A DNA stretch of 52,966 nucleotides from an uncultured Clostridia bacterium (GTDB lineage Bacteria; Bacillota; Clostridia; Christensenellales; UBA1242). Shown here in pieces: positions 6,908 through 15,748 of this stretch (position 1 is its first letter; each line of letters starts with the position of its first letter). The notes under the pieces were generated by a model. That model was not told where the DNA came from, did not search any database, and was given only the letters and a program-made list of their open reading frames with translations. The stretch is taken from NCBI GenBank assembly GCA_934754335.1, contig CAKVHY010000007.1, forward strand, positions 1-52,966, read 5' to 3'. A program made the translations under genes and the position numbers.

Positions 6908-7618
6908 CAATTTCAAAATTTCTTTTTTAATCCTACTTAAAATCTTTTTTTCTAATCTTGAGATATAACTTTGGCTAATTCCCAAATCATCAGCCACTTC
7001 TTTTTGAGTTTTTTCATCATCGCCATTTAGTCCGAATCTCATAACCATAATCAATCGCTCTCTTGAATTTAGTTTATTTAAAACAGACCAAAGAATCTGA
7101 ACTTCTGTTTGTTTTTCAAATTCACTTTGAGGTGCAACATCTTCATTTGAAACCAAATCTGTTATCAATAACTCATTACCTTCACTATCACAATTTATAG
7201 GTTCATTCAAACTAACTTCTTTCTTTAACTTACTTATTTTTCTCAAATACATTAAGATTTCGTTTTCGATGCAACGTGAAGCATAAGTGGCAATCTTTAT
7301 ATTCTTTTCACCTTTAAATGAGTTGATTGCTTTTATAAGACCGATGCTTCCAATACTAATCAAATCTTCCATATCTGCATCTGTGTTCTCAAACTTCTTT
7401 GCAATATAAATAACCAATCTTAAATTATGTTCAATTAGTTTTTGCTTTGCCATCTCATCTTTATCTTCCATAACTTTTAAGATAAGTTCTTTTTCTTCGT
7501 TTGGTTTTAACGCCTTTGGCAACGCTTCACCAAGTGATAGATAATTAACAGAGTTCTCCTTTTCTTCAAAACTAAAGTTAAATATCTTTTTAAATAAATT
7601 TAATAATCTTTTAAACAT
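6902..7618 (-). CDS. sigE: RNA polymerase sporulation sigma factor SigE (pro-form)
   Basis: A 238-residue sigma factor for early mother-cell transcription. Residues 1-25 form a hydrophobic, basic pro-sequence (MFKRLLNLFKKIFNF), the membrane-tethering part removed by SpoIIGA. Core motifs are NLRLVIYIAKKFENT, DLISIGSIGLIKAINSF, IATYASRCIENEILMYLR and, in region 4, KTQKEVADDLGISQSYISRLEK. All closely match SigE. It follows spoIIGA after 10 bases, with a GGAGG element before the ATG, so protease and substrate are co-expressed. Confidence 0.96.
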   Translation of the reverse strand: MFKRLLNLFKKIFNFSFEEKENSVNYLSLGEALPKALKPNEEKELILKVMEDKDEMAKQKLIEHNLRLVIYIAKKFENTDADMEDLISIGSIGLIKAINSFKGEKNIKIATYASRCIENEILMYLRKISKLKKEVSLNEPINCDSEGNELLITDLVSNEDVAPQSEFEKQTEVQILWSVLNKLNSRERLIMVMRFGLNGDDEKTQKEVADDLGISQSYISRLEKKILSRIKKEILKLA

Positions 7619-7628
7619 ATTTCCTCCG

Positions 7629-8444
7629 CTAAATATATTTCAAAGTGTTACAATTAAGCAAACAATCGAAATCCTTAAACTCCGTTTTTGTTACTCCGAT
7701 TAGTGCTTTTTTTGTGGAAATCTTTTCATTCTCTTTATTTATAATTAAATCATCTACTTCAAACACCATCACAGCATTTTCTCCAACCGCCGACTGAGTT
7801 TGAATAAATTCAATTTTACTGAAATTTTTAAACTTCTGATTTATCTTATTAAAGCAACTAAGTGAGATAAGCGAGACATCTTTTCCTTCCGAACTTTTAA
7901 GTTTGTTACCACTATCTAGATAAGCCCTAAAATTAAAAACCTCATCTTTAACTTGAATTTGAATATCATAAGTAAATTTACTTACAATGTTTTTACTCTT
8001 AATATAGTTCATTAATTTATTAAATAACCACCAATAAATCAAAACTCCTAGCAAACATACGCCAACAGGAACGTTATAATTCCCTATAATCAAAGAATTT
8101 AAGTCTGCCCGTTTATTAACCGCTATTAATATTGCAAAACTAAGTCCGCCAAACACGAATGTTAAACTTAAGATTGTTAAAAATCCTACAATGATTTCTT
8201 TGAACGATTTATATTTTTTAAGAACTATCACCATACAAAAGCCTATTGAAATTTTAAAGCCCCACATTAAGATATCATTAAAATACAACATTGGCAAAAT
8301 GATTGCACCGACCATGCCAATAATAGCACCTAAAAAAATATTACGTTTTCTTGCATTAAGTTTTAAGAGTTTATTTGTTAATAAAAGTACAATGAAATCT
8401 ATAAAAAAGTTATCAAATAATACTTGCTCAACTACAATCTCCAT
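7629..8444 (-). CDS. spoIIGA: Pro-sigma-E processing aspartic protease SpoIIGA
   Basis: A 271-residue protein with five hydrophobic helices in the first 145 residues and a soluble C-terminal domain holding the aspartyl protease motif DSGN at 177-180 (in FRAYLDSGNKL). SpoIIGA sits in the mother-cell side of the septum, dimerises and cleaves pro-SigE when SpoIIR signals. Its place directly upstream of sigE supports the call. The sequence is otherwise diverged, as is usual for the family. A terminator separates it from ftsZ, so it should have its own promoter in 8445-8500. I could not identify a clear one there. Confidence 0.9.
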   Translation of the reverse strand: MEIVVEQVLFDNFFIDFIVLLLTNKLLKLNARKRNIFLGAIIGMVGAIILPMLYFNDILMWGFKISIGFCMVIVLKKYKSFKEIIVGFLTILSLTFVFGGLSFAILIAVNKRADLNSLIIGNYNVPVGVCLLGVLIYWWLFNKLMNYIKSKNIVSKFTYDIQIQVKDEVFNFRAYLDSGNKLKSSEGKDVSLISLSCFNKINQKFKNFSKIEFIQTQSAVGENAVMVFEVDDLIINKENEKISTKKALIGVTKTEFKDFDCLLNCNTLKYI

Positions 8445-8500
8445 ATTTTCCCTTTTTCACAATTTCATTTTACAATAATTAAACGTGTTTAACATAAAAG

Positions 8501-8530
8501 AAAAAAGCAAAACTTTGTCTGTTTTGCTCT
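8501..8530 (-). terminator. Terminator of ftsZ
   Basis: Reverse strand: GCAAAAC (8527-8521) pairs with GTTTTGC (8513-8507) over a 7-base loop, followed by TTTTTT (8506-8501). It separates ftsZ from spoIIGA. Confidence 0.85.
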
Positions 8531-8555
8531 TATTTTATCTATTCAATTTTTAAAT

Positions 8556-9704
8556 TTATCTTCTCTTATTTTTCAATCTATTTCTGATGAATGGAGGAAT
8601 ATCTGAATCATCTAAAGTTTCAATGCTAGATTCATCTGCTTCTTCATCTTCTTCTTGCTGTTCTTCAGAAGATTCTTCCGCTTCTTCATCTTGTTGAATC
8701 AATTCCTTAGGCTCTGGTCTACCCTCTTCAGAATATGAATTATTAAATCCTGTTGCGATAACAGTTATTTCAACTTCATCGCTCATATTTTCATCAATTC
8801 CACTACCAAAGATAATATTGCAAGTTGGATCAACAACTTCTTTAACTAAGTCTGCAGCCTCATAAACCTCGTCCAAAGTTAAATCCATGCCACCCTTGAT
8901 ATTTAAGATAATACCAGTTGCACCCTCGATAGTTGTTTCCAAAAGTGGACTTGAAACAGCCTGTCTAACCGCTTCAATAGTTCTATTATCACCTCTGCCT
9001 CTACCAAGACCCATATGAGCATAGCCTTTATTTTTCATTGTTGTTTTAACATCGGCAAAATCTAGGTTTATCAAACTTGGAGTTACAATCAAATCTGAAA
9101 TACCTTGAATACCTTGCCTTAACACATCATCGGCAGTTCTAAACGCTTCAACGATTGGCGTACCCTTTGGAACGATCTTCAACAACTTTTCGTTTTGAAC
9201 AACAACAAGTGTATCAACAGCATCTTTTAAAAGTTTCAAACCCCTTTCAGCATTATCCATTCTTTTTCTGCCTTCAAATCCGAAAGGTTTTGTGACAACA
9301 GCGATTGTAAGGATACCCATATCTTTTGCAAGTTTTGCAATAACTGGAGCAGCACCTGTACCAGTACCGCCACCCATACCTGCTGTAATAAATACAAGGT
9401 CTGTACCTTCAAGCATTGAAACTAAGATATCTTTGCTTTCTTCGGCAGCCTTCATTCCAATCTCAGGTTCTGAGCCAGCACCCTTACCGCCAGTAAGTTT
9501 TTCACCAATTTGAATTCTATGCTTAGCCTTACTCATTAAAAGCGCTTGCTTATCTGTATTTACAGCAACAAACTCCGCACTTTTAATTCCTGCGTTCACC
9601 ATTCTATTAACTGCGTTGTTTCCGCCACCACCAATACCAACTACTTTGATATTACAAACAGGGCGAAATACTTCTTCTTGATTTCCATAATATTCGTTTT
9701 CCAT
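8556..9704 (-). CDS. ftsZ: Cell division protein FtsZ
   Basis: A 382-residue tubulin-like GTPase that forms the division ring. The nucleotide-binding signatures IGGGGNN (24-30) and GGGTGTG (111-117) and the synergy-loop sequence NLDFADVKTTM are intact. Residues after about 325 form a very acidic, glutamate-rich linker ending in DIPPFIRNRLKNKRR, the conserved C-terminal peptide that binds FtsA and other partners. GGAGAA precedes the ATG. It follows an ftsA-like gene by 75 bases and lies upstream of spoIIGA-sigE-sigG. Confidence 0.98.
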   Translation of the reverse strand: MENEYYGNQEEVFRPVCNIKVVGIGGGGNNAVNRMVNAGIKSAEFVAVNTDKQALLMSKAKHRIQIGEKLTGGKGAGSEPEIGMKAAEESKDILVSMLEGTDLVFITAGMGGGTGTGAAPVIAKLAKDMGILTIAVVTKPFGFEGRKRMDNAERGLKLLKDAVDTLVVVQNEKLLKIVPKGTPIVEAFRTADDVLRQGIQGISDLIVTPSLINLDFADVKTTMKNKGYAHMGLGRGRGDNRTIEAVRQAVSSPLLETTIEGATGIILNIKGGMDLTLDEVYEAADLVKEVVDPTCNIIFGSGIDENMSDEVEITVIATGFNNSYSEEGRPEPKELIQQDEEAEESSEEQQEEDEEADESSIETLDDSDIPPFIRNRLKNKRR

Positions 9705-9779
9705 AACACATTCTCCTAAAAATAACGGAATTATCTATATATATAGTATTGAAACATTTAACAAAAGTCAAATTATTTG

Positions 9780-10892
9780 CTAAGAATTTTGATATTTTTT
9801 TTCTAAACTTACAGCCATTTTTAAAATTGCTATCGAACTTGTATCTTCAAAACCATCTAAATTACATTGTTTTGCAAACTCAATTTCAACTTTCTTACTT
9901 AATCTATTCCCAAAATAATACTTAATTCCTTTGATTTTGGCTATTCCGCCACCAGTTAAATAAACCTTATCGCTCTCCATTCTAAACTTACTTAAGCACT
10001 TCTTTATTCCATCAATTATTGCATCAATTCTTGCCAATGCGATATCATTTGCAGTTTTAACATCAACTGTTTTATCTTTAGACAATTGATAAACATCAAG
10101 TTCGGTGGGCTGAATTGTTAAAACCAACTTTCTCTTCAACATTTCCGCATCATTATAGCCAAGTTCCAAAATCTCCGCCAAATCACTCGTTATATAGCCT
10201 CCACCCTTTGAGAAACTTTTCAAATCCAAAAGCCCTTCGTTTTTAACTGAGAACAACGATGTTGTGATATACCCGCAATCAATAACCACAGCACCATCTT
10301 TTCTAATCTCTTCATCAAAAAGATACAAGCCTTCACTAAGTTCCGCACTCACAAATTCATACTCTTTTATTTTACAATTATCAAGTATATTTCCAATTAA
10401 CTCAACAAAGTAATTCGATGCAAAAATCTCACTCATTCTGCACCAAATCTTACAGCCTGTTTTCCCTATTGGATTATCCACTTCTTCATTATCTAATTGA
10501 TATTCCACCGCCGAACGATTAATTAAAGTTTTAGAAGAAATACTCAAAGGCGAAGATTTTTCAAAGAGCATGTCTAAATGTTTTTGCTTAATTTTAACCG
10601 GCATTTTTGATTGCAATTCGGCTTCATTTAGTCCATTATAGCAAAACTCTGCAGGAACTCCAACATAAACTTTTTCAATTTTTCTATTATAATTTATTTG
10701 CGTTAAATTCAACACATTTGAAATTTCTTCTTCAAGTTTTTCTTCTAGCAAGAATTTTCCCTGCATAAACCCAGCATAATCTACAATATTTTTACAAACA
10801 ATTTTATAATTCTGATTAACACTCTCATAGCCAACTAAAACACTAATCTTAGATGATTGTATATCTAAAACGACAACATTTTTATCTCTCAT
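9780..10892 (-). CDS. ftsA: FtsA-like actin-fold cell division protein
   Basis: A 370-residue ASKHA-fold ATPase: phosphate-1-like VVVLDIQSSKISVLV at 5-19, the later AVVIDCGYITTSLFSVK phosphate-2 region, and an adenosine-type motif VYLTGGGIAKIKG. A 1C-type insertion is present. Position directly upstream of ftsZ supports FtsA, the membrane anchor for the Z-ring. It is shorter than Bacillus FtsA and ends in SLEKKYQNS, without an obvious C-terminal amphipathic membrane-targeting helix. A PilM/EutJ-like relative is a less likely alternative. GGAG lies before the ATG. Confidence 0.78.
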   Translation of the reverse strand: MRDKNVVVLDIQSSKISVLVGYESVNQNYKIVCKNIVDYAGFMQGKFLLEEKLEEEISNVLNLTQINYNRKIEKVYVGVPAEFCYNGLNEAELQSKMPVKIKQKHLDMLFEKSSPLSISSKTLINRSAVEYQLDNEEVDNPIGKTGCKIWCRMSEIFASNYFVELIGNILDNCKIKEYEFVSAELSEGLYLFDEEIRKDGAVVIDCGYITTSLFSVKNEGLLDLKSFSKGGGYITSDLAEILELGYNDAEMLKRKLVLTIQPTELDVYQLSKDKTVDVKTANDIALARIDAIIDGIKKCLSKFRMESDKVYLTGGGIAKIKGIKYYFGNRLSKKVEIEFAKQCNLDGFEDTSSIAILKMAVSLEKKYQNS

Positions 10893-10984
10893 GTTTTAAT
10901 CTCCTTTGTTAATCTATTTATACAAATTAATTATATAAAATCTAAAAAAAATAGTCAAACAAATCAACAAAAATGCCTTAAAAA

Positions 10985-11014
10985 GTACAAAAAAAGAAGC
11001 ACTTGCTTCTTTTT
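10985..11014 (-). terminator. Terminator of the ssb/pdaB unit
   Basis: AAAAAGAAGC (10991-11000) and GCTTCTTTTT (11005-11014) form a 10-bp stem with a 4-base loop. On the reverse strand it is followed by more Ts and starts nine bases after the ssb stop. Confidence 0.85.
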
Positions 11015-11022
11015 CAAATCCA

Positions 11023-11718
11023 CTATATTGCATAAACCCCTTTTATAATTTCCTTACTAACCAAGTCCGCTTCTTTAGCACTATCTTCAAAAGTTATGTT
11101 ATTTTCATTTGCTAAACTTATTTTACTTAGTGAAACTTCATAAGCAGTTTTAGTTTGGATTTCTTCGCCTTCAACCTTTTTCTGATACTCTCTACTTTGA
11201 ATACGACCTTCAACCTTCACCTTATCACCAACTTTGAAATTCTTTACAAATCTTGCATTTCTACCCCAAGCAATACAAGGAATGTAATCGCTTTTGCCAT
11301 AGTTTCTATTTACAGCAAGCAACACATCGCAGATTTCTCTATTAAAAGGCGTTGTCCTATAAATCGGTTCTTTACAAACATAGCCCACAATTTGAATATT
11401 ATTTGTTTGCTCAACACTGTCTTTCACTTCAAACTCACGCAAGAATATTGTTAACAGCAACCTGCTCTTTTCTCCATCAAGTTTGTTATAACTTCTATAT
11501 TGTCCCACGCCATCTATTAGTTTTCCAACCTTTAATTCTTTCCCATTTAACAACCTATCTGAGATTGTTACAGGAATTGTATCAGAACTATTAGATAGTC
11601 TATTTATTTTCACGTCAAATTCATAAAAGTTTTCACCATAGATTTCATGACTGAACCTTGGCTCACTTACCACTTCTCCTGCAATTTGTACCTTATTATT
11701 TATTTCATTGTTGCTCAT
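11023..11718 (-). CDS. Single-stranded DNA-binding-like protein with two OB folds
   Basis: A 231-residue protein with two successive SSB-type OB folds: about residues 6-95 (VQIAGEVVSEPRFSHE...) and about 98-205 (IQIVGYVCKEPIYRT..., with IPCIAWGRNARFV and GDKVKVEGRIQSREY). The second half is the better match to the SSB family. The acidic C-terminal tip typical of housekeeping SSB is missing, so this is a paralogue rather than the main SSB. The start at 11718 is chosen because GGGAG lies eight bases upstream, while the in-frame ATG at 11733 overlaps that element. It is 19 bases after pdaB. Confidence 0.75.
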   Translation of the reverse strand: MSNNEINNKVQIAGEVVSEPRFSHEIYGENFYEFDVKINRLSNSSDTIPVTISDRLLNGKELKVGKLIDGVGQYRSYNKLDGEKSRLLLTIFLREFEVKDSVEQTNNIQIVGYVCKEPIYRTTPFNREICDVLLAVNRNYGKSDYIPCIAWGRNARFVKNFKVGDKVKVEGRIQSREYQKKVEGEEIQTKTAYEVSLSKISLANENNITFEDSAKEADLVSKEIIKGVYAI

Positions 11719-11737
11719 AATTTTATCTCCCATGTTT

Positions 11738-12502
11738 TTAATTTTTATGCTGTATTCCTAGATTATCTATATAATAGTCGCTTTGATATATAAGTTCTCC
11801 AACGCTTCCTACGGTGTACCCCGCATTTTTAAGCCTTTCTAAAAGCAAAGGTAAAGCATCTAGGATATGATCAGAATTGTTATGACACAAGATGATTGAA
11901 CCTTCCTTAACTCTGCTCATAACCCTTTCACATATCTCAATTCCGCTCAAACCTTTCCAATCCAAAGTGTCCACGTCCCATTGGATTGTTTTTAAACCCA
12001 TCTCGCCTGTTATGTTTAACATTTGATTATTGTACGCTCCATAAGGTGCTCTAAACAACTCAACTTTTTTGTTTGTGATTTTCTCTATCTTTTCTATGCT
12101 GGTTTCAAGTTCTAATCTCATTTGAGAAGCAGATAACGTTGTAAAATCTGGATGAGTATTGGAGTGAGTACCTATTTCTAGGCCATGATCCATCACATAT
12201 TTAACCATGTCCGGATAATCGTCCACCCAAAATCCTACTAGGAAGAACGTGGCGTTAAAGCCATATTCTTTAACGATATCTACAATCTTAGTTGTTTTGT
12301 CCGCACCCCACGCCGAATCAAATGAAATTGCCACTCGTTTCTCCGTTGTATCAACATTATATATTGGTACAAGTCTTGGAGCATAGCCAAAATAAACTTG
12401 AGCACTTGTCCCGCCACCAAAATTTAGCGATAAAAGAACCACACACACCAAGCAAACCATCGCAAGTTTTATATACTTTTTATAAATAACTAAAAATCTC
12501 AA
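11738..12502 (-). CDS. PdaB-like polysaccharide deacetylase (sporulation)
   Basis: A 254-residue CE4/NodB-family protein with an N-terminal hydrophobic segment (about 11-27), so exported or membrane anchored. Motif 1 is SFDSAWG at 60-66, where the second Asp of the usual FDDG is replaced; PdaB proteins commonly vary here. Motif 2, HSNTH, is at 111-115, RAPYG at 149-153, and the closing LCHN at 203-206. PdaB is needed for spore cortex and late spore stability in Bacillus. Peptidoglycan is the likely substrate. GGAG lies before the ATG. Confidence 0.85.
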   Translation of the reverse strand: MRFLVIYKKYIKLAMVCLVCVVLLSLNFGGGTSAQVYFGYAPRLVPIYNVDTTEKRVAISFDSAWGADKTTKIVDIVKEYGFNATFFLVGFWVDDYPDMVKYVMDHGLEIGTHSNTHPDFTTLSASQMRLELETSIEKIEKITNKKVELFRAPYGAYNNQMLNITGEMGLKTIQWDVDTLDWKGLSGIEICERVMSRVKEGSIILCHNNSDHILDALPLLLERLKNAGYTVGSVGELIYQSDYYIDNLGIQHKN

Positions 12503-12624
12503 GCCTGAACTCCTTTATATTAACCTATATTCATTAATTTCTCTTTAAAGATTTTTGTACTATCTTGTCCGTTTTAAGAAATAAATGTCGAACCAAGTTC
12601 TTATATAACTAATATATTAGAAAA

Positions 12625-12659
12625 CAAAAAAAAGAATACCTATAAAAAGCATTCTTTTA
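12625..12659 (-). terminator. Terminator of the lspA-rluD-membrane protein unit
   Basis: Reverse strand: AAAAGAATGC (12658-12649) pairs with GTATTCTTTT (12639-12630) around a 9-base loop, followed by Ts. It lies just past the stop at 12670. Confidence 0.8.
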
Positions 12660-12669
12660 TCAACTTCTA

Positions 12670-13017
12670 TTAGAAAATGTATCGAACAAACATAAATATG
12701 ATAACAATCGCCATTACTATACATAAAGAGCCAAATAATGTTCGATTTAATTTACTAGAGTTTTCTTCCCTTTCTTCCCTTAAATTCTCCTTCAAGTTAT
12801 TTGTTTGAGGAAAAAACTCTCTAATATTATTTTCATTTTTAGGTTTTATAAAACTCTTTATCGCTCCTTCAATGCAAAGTGCAAGTAGTCCTAACAAAAT
12901 TATATATGTAAAAAATCCTACATATACTGAAATTAAAGAACTTATAAACACTATGCCAAGAGTGATTACGATCGCTCTATTAAGTTTGCTTGACCAAATC
13001 TTTTTTAAAAAATTCAT
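12670..13017 (-). CDS. Small membrane protein, unknown function
   Basis: A 115-residue protein with about three hydrophobic helices (roughly 14-30, 33-50 and 92-113) and a charged middle part. GGAAG precedes the ATG. It is the last gene of a minus-strand run lspA, rluD, 93-residue protein, this gene, with a terminator directly after. No family is recognised. Confidence 0.6.
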   Translation of the reverse strand: MNFLKKIWSSKLNRAIVITLGIVFISSLISVYVGFFTYIILLGLLALCIEGAIKSFIKPKNENNIREFFPQTNNLKENLREEREENSSKLNRTLFGSLCIVMAIVIIFMFVRYIF

Positions 13018-13038
13018 TTCTCTTCCGTAAAAATAAAA

Positions 13039-13320
13039 TTATAATATCATAAATACAATTATAAGGATTGTTGCAACAAGCCATAATATGAAAAACCAAA
13101 AATTACGTTTACTTCTTGAATAGTAAAATGCTGAGATTGAAACAATGATATAAGCAAGTGCGTTTGCAATCGTAATCAAACTACCACAAACACTAGAACT
13201 TACTCCCAGTTTCCCAAGCACAAACGAAAGCGCTAAAGCAAGTCCAATCATTATCACAGCCACATAAGCAAGAAAATTAATAAAGTGTCTCCAATTATTC
13301 GTTGAATTATTATTTGCCAT
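13039..13320 (-). CDS. Small three-helix membrane protein, unknown function
   Basis: A 93-residue protein with a polar, Asn-rich N-terminus and three hydrophobic helices (about 13-35, 42-63 and 71-92), with a basic loop SRSKR between the last two. AAGGAG precedes the ATG. It starts 12 bases after the rluD stop, so it is probably co-transcribed with it. No family is recognised. Confidence 0.65.
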   Translation of the reverse strand: MANNNSTNNWRHFINFLAYVAVIMIGLALALSFVLGKLGVSSSVCGSLITIANALAYIIVSISAFYYSRSKRNFWFFILWLVATILIIVFMIL

Positions 13321-13332
13321 ATTCTTCTCCTT

Positions 13333-14232
13333 TTATTCTTCTTTTAACCTTTCCAAAATCTTATTAAAATATTCTGGCAATGGAACTTCAAATTCTAAAA
13401 GTTTTCCAGAAGATGGTTGATTAAATTTTATTTTATAAGCGTGAAGCATTTGTCCAACCACATCAAACTTACACTTATTAGGGTTATACAACTTATCTCC
13501 CACTATTGGGTGATTTATATACGCACTATGCACTCTTATTTGATGCGTTCTGCCAGTTTTTAATTCAAATTCCACGAGCGAATAACCAACATAATTTTTA
13601 AGCACTTTAAAGAATGTATCCGCCACCTTTCCTTCTTTAACAACCGCCATTTTCAGCCTATTTTTAGGGTCCCTGCCTATATTAGTTTTAATCTCACCAC
13701 TATCTTCTTTCATTCTATTTTGAACAAGGGCAATATAATATCTTTTACAAGTTTTTTCCTGAATTTGCTTAGATAGTGAATTATGTGCAAAATCATTCTT
13801 TGCAACGAGCAAAAGCCCTGACGTATCTTTATCTAGCCTATGTACAATTCCCGGTCTCATCACGCCATTAATTCCGCTTAAATCTTTCACCTGATACAAA
13901 AGTGCATTTACAAGCGTTCCTTCATAATTCTTTATTGCTGGATGCACCACCATTCCCTGAGGTTTATTAATAACCAACAAATCGTTATCTTCATAAACAA
14001 TATCTAAAGGGATATCTTCCGCTTTCGCTTCTAATGGAATCGGATCTAGAAGTTCAAACTCCACCACATCATTGGCTTTAACTTCAAAGCCTGCTTTTGT
14101 TTCAGTTTTCCCATTCACCATCACTTTGCCATCGATTATCATATTTTTGATGTATGAGCGAGTGTGAGATGGAATATTTTTTAACAGCAACAAATCAAGC
14201 CTTTCTTTTTCTTCAACTATTATCTTTTGCAT
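13333..14232 (-). CDS. rluD: 23S rRNA pseudouridine synthase, RluD family
   Basis: A 299-residue protein. An N-terminal S4 RNA-binding domain (about residues 8-60) is followed by the RluA-type catalytic domain with HRLDKDTSG at 131-139. Asp134 is the catalytic nucleophile. GRTHQIRVH later in the chain is the second family signature. The gene overlaps the end of lspA by 20 bases. The lspA-rluD order is widely conserved in Firmicutes. The exact uridines modified cannot be read from sequence. Confidence 0.93.
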   Translation of the reverse strand: MQKIIVEEKERLDLLLLKNIPSHTRSYIKNMIIDGKVMVNGKTETKAGFEVKANDVVEFELLDPIPLEAKAEDIPLDIVYEDNDLLVINKPQGMVVHPAIKNYEGTLVNALLYQVKDLSGINGVMRPGIVHRLDKDTSGLLLVAKNDFAHNSLSKQIQEKTCKRYYIALVQNRMKEDSGEIKTNIGRDPKNRLKMAVVKEGKVADTFFKVLKNYVGYSLVEFELKTGRTHQIRVHSAYINHPIVGDKLYNPNKCKFDVVGQMLHAYKIKFNQPSSGKLLEFEVPLPEYFNKILERLKEE

Positions 14233-14713
14233 CTTTTGTTTTCCTTTTACTTAATATATCTAAAATACAATACAAAACATAAAGTGCTATTCCAACACAA
14301 ATGAATATATCTGCAATATTGCAAACATACCAATTAAACATTCCAATAAAATCCGTTACTTCATGCATCGCACCAACTCTTTCAACAAAGTTACCAATTG
14401 CACCAGCCAAAATTAGAACAAAAGCAGAAATATATAATTTGTTATTATCTCCAAAGAAATAATCGTATACAATTATGCCAACTATAAAAACGCCCGAGAA
14501 TATAGTTAAAATCAAGGTTTTATCAGACATCATACCAAAAGAAGCACCTGAGTTTTTAACAAAACTAAGTTCTAAGAAATTAGGAATTAGCACAATTGTG
14601 TCACTACCTTGCAAATAAACTTGTGCCAGTTTTTTTGTTATCAAATCCACCGCCACAAGCCCAACTACAATTGCCAACTTTATTAAAATGCTTTTTACAT
14701 TAATTTTCTTCAT
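14213..14713 (-). CDS. lspA: Lipoprotein signal peptidase (signal peptidase II)
   Basis: A 166-residue membrane aspartic protease with four hydrophobic helices. Family motifs: KNSGASFG at 53-60, the GN-x-x-D-R region as GNFVER at 107-112 (Asp replaced by Glu), and the catalytic pair Asp121 (VTDFIG) and Asp135 (NIADIF). It removes signal peptides from prolipoproteins after lipidation. No ribosome binding site lies before the ATG. A good -10 with extended TG ends seven bases upstream, so the mRNA may be leaderless. It overlaps rluD by 20 bases. Confidence 0.93.
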   Translation of the reverse strand: MKKINVKSILIKLAIVVGLVAVDLITKKLAQVYLQGSDTIVLIPNFLELSFVKNSGASFGMMSDKTLILTIFSGVFIVGIIVYDYFFGDNNKLYISAFVLILAGAIGNFVERVGAMHEVTDFIGMFNWYVCNIADIFICVGIALYVLYCILDILSKRKTKDAKDNS

Positions 14714-14719
14714 ATTGTA

Positions 14720-14747
14720 AGTATAGCAAACTTTTTTTTAATTACAA
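14720..14747 (-). promoter_or_regulatory. Promoter immediately upstream of lspA
   Basis: Reverse strand: TTGTAA (14742-14747), a 16-base spacer ending in TGC, then TATACT (14720-14725). The expected start site falls on or next to the lspA ATG at 14713. Confidence 0.6.
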
Positions 14748-14760
14748 ATTGATTTTACCT

Positions 14761-15570
14761 TTATATCACCAAAATTAGTGAATGATAATTAAAAACAAAG
14801 TCCGCTAGACCATATTTTATGTCGCTTACTGGCGAGAAATTAGATAAAAGCGTGTTTACCGTGTTATCTAAACTGGTTTCAATTGAAACAAACCCTGCAA
14901 GCAACTTTTTAACCACATCATCAGAATTTTCTTTTAAAAGCAAATCAAACTTTGTTTCATAAGTTTTAATTTCGCTTTTATATGCATTTATAAAACTTGC
15001 ACTTGCCACATATGAAATTTCTCCCTTTTCCAATTGCACGCAAGTGGTTTGAAAATTATTATACAAATCATTTAGATAAGATAAGGATTGCACGCAAAGT
15101 GAAATTACGTCCTTATCTTTTTTTGTAATATCAAAACTAACTTCTTTAAAGTTAATTTCTTTAATTTCGACTGTGTAAACACTACTCTGAAGTCCTTCTG
15201 AAACTTTTTGGGCATCTTCCAAACTTGAATAAATAGAACCAATAGCATAATAACTTTTATCGCTATTTTTCCAAACATACCCGCTCGCTCCAGCCACCGA
15301 CGAACCAAGCGCCACGTCCTGACACTGTTTTTTATCTTCAAACTCACCAAGAGTTACAGCATAAAGAGTATGCTTTTCGATTTTATTATTACCCTGCCCC
15401 AATATTAGCGAAGCCAATGAAAAGTTTCTAAGATTTAAGGTTTTAGATAAAATTGAACTAAAAGAGCAAACCATTAAAATACAAACAATAGATAAAGCAA
15501 AAATACCGAGAACTTTAAACTTCCTTTTTCTTTTTATAATTTTAATTCCCTCTGCATATTGTTCTTTCAT
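14761..15570 (-). CDS. SPOR-like domain membrane protein
   Basis: A 269-residue protein with a basic cytoplasmic N-terminus, one hydrophobic helix at about 19-44, then an external part. Residues about 66-137 (YAVTLGEFEDKKQC...GYVWKNSDKSYYAIGSIYSSLEDA) have the beta-alpha-beta pattern of SPOR domains, which bind denuded peptidoglycan glycans. The remaining C-terminal half looks helical and is not recognised. In spore formers such proteins are often linked to division or engulfment. AGGAG lies before the ATG. The SPOR call is by pattern only. Confidence 0.6.
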   Translation of the reverse strand: MKEQYAEGIKIIKRKRKFKVLGIFALSIVCILMVCSFSSILSKTLNLRNFSLASLILGQGNNKIEKHTLYAVTLGEFEDKKQCQDVALGSSVAGASGYVWKNSDKSYYAIGSIYSSLEDAQKVSEGLQSSVYTVEIKEINFKEVSFDITKKDKDVISLCVQSLSYLNDLYNNFQTTCVQLEKGEISYVASASFINAYKSEIKTYETKFDLLLKENSDDVVKKLLAGFVSIETSLDNTVNTLLSNFSPVSDIKYGLADFVFNYHSLILVI

Positions 15571-15638
15571 AATAAAACTCCTATTTAAATAAGATATTTT
15601 TTAACAACTTGTTTTATGATTTTAAATGTCAGTTAAAA

Positions 15639-15668
15639 TTGAAAATGAATTAATCATAGATATATAAT
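15639..15668 (+). promoter_or_regulatory. Sigma-A promoter of groESL
   Basis: -35 TTGAAA (15639-15644), an 18-base spacer, and -10 TATAAT (15663-15668). The start site would be near 15675, leaving a leader of about 75 bases. No CIRCE repeat (TTAGCACTC-N9-GAGTGCTAA) is present in 15571-15748. Confidence 0.65.
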
Positions 15669-15748
15669 AACATAAGTTTAAGGCGAAAATTTTTGGAAAT
15701 AAATCATAAATAGGGAAATTTTTGTCTAATATTTAAAAGGAGATTTTT

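Noticed and set aside
12590..12600. GAACCAAGTTC upstream of the pdaB-like gene, resembling a LexA box.
   Set aside because: The spacer is three bases rather than four, so it does not fit the GAAC-N4-GTTC geometry.
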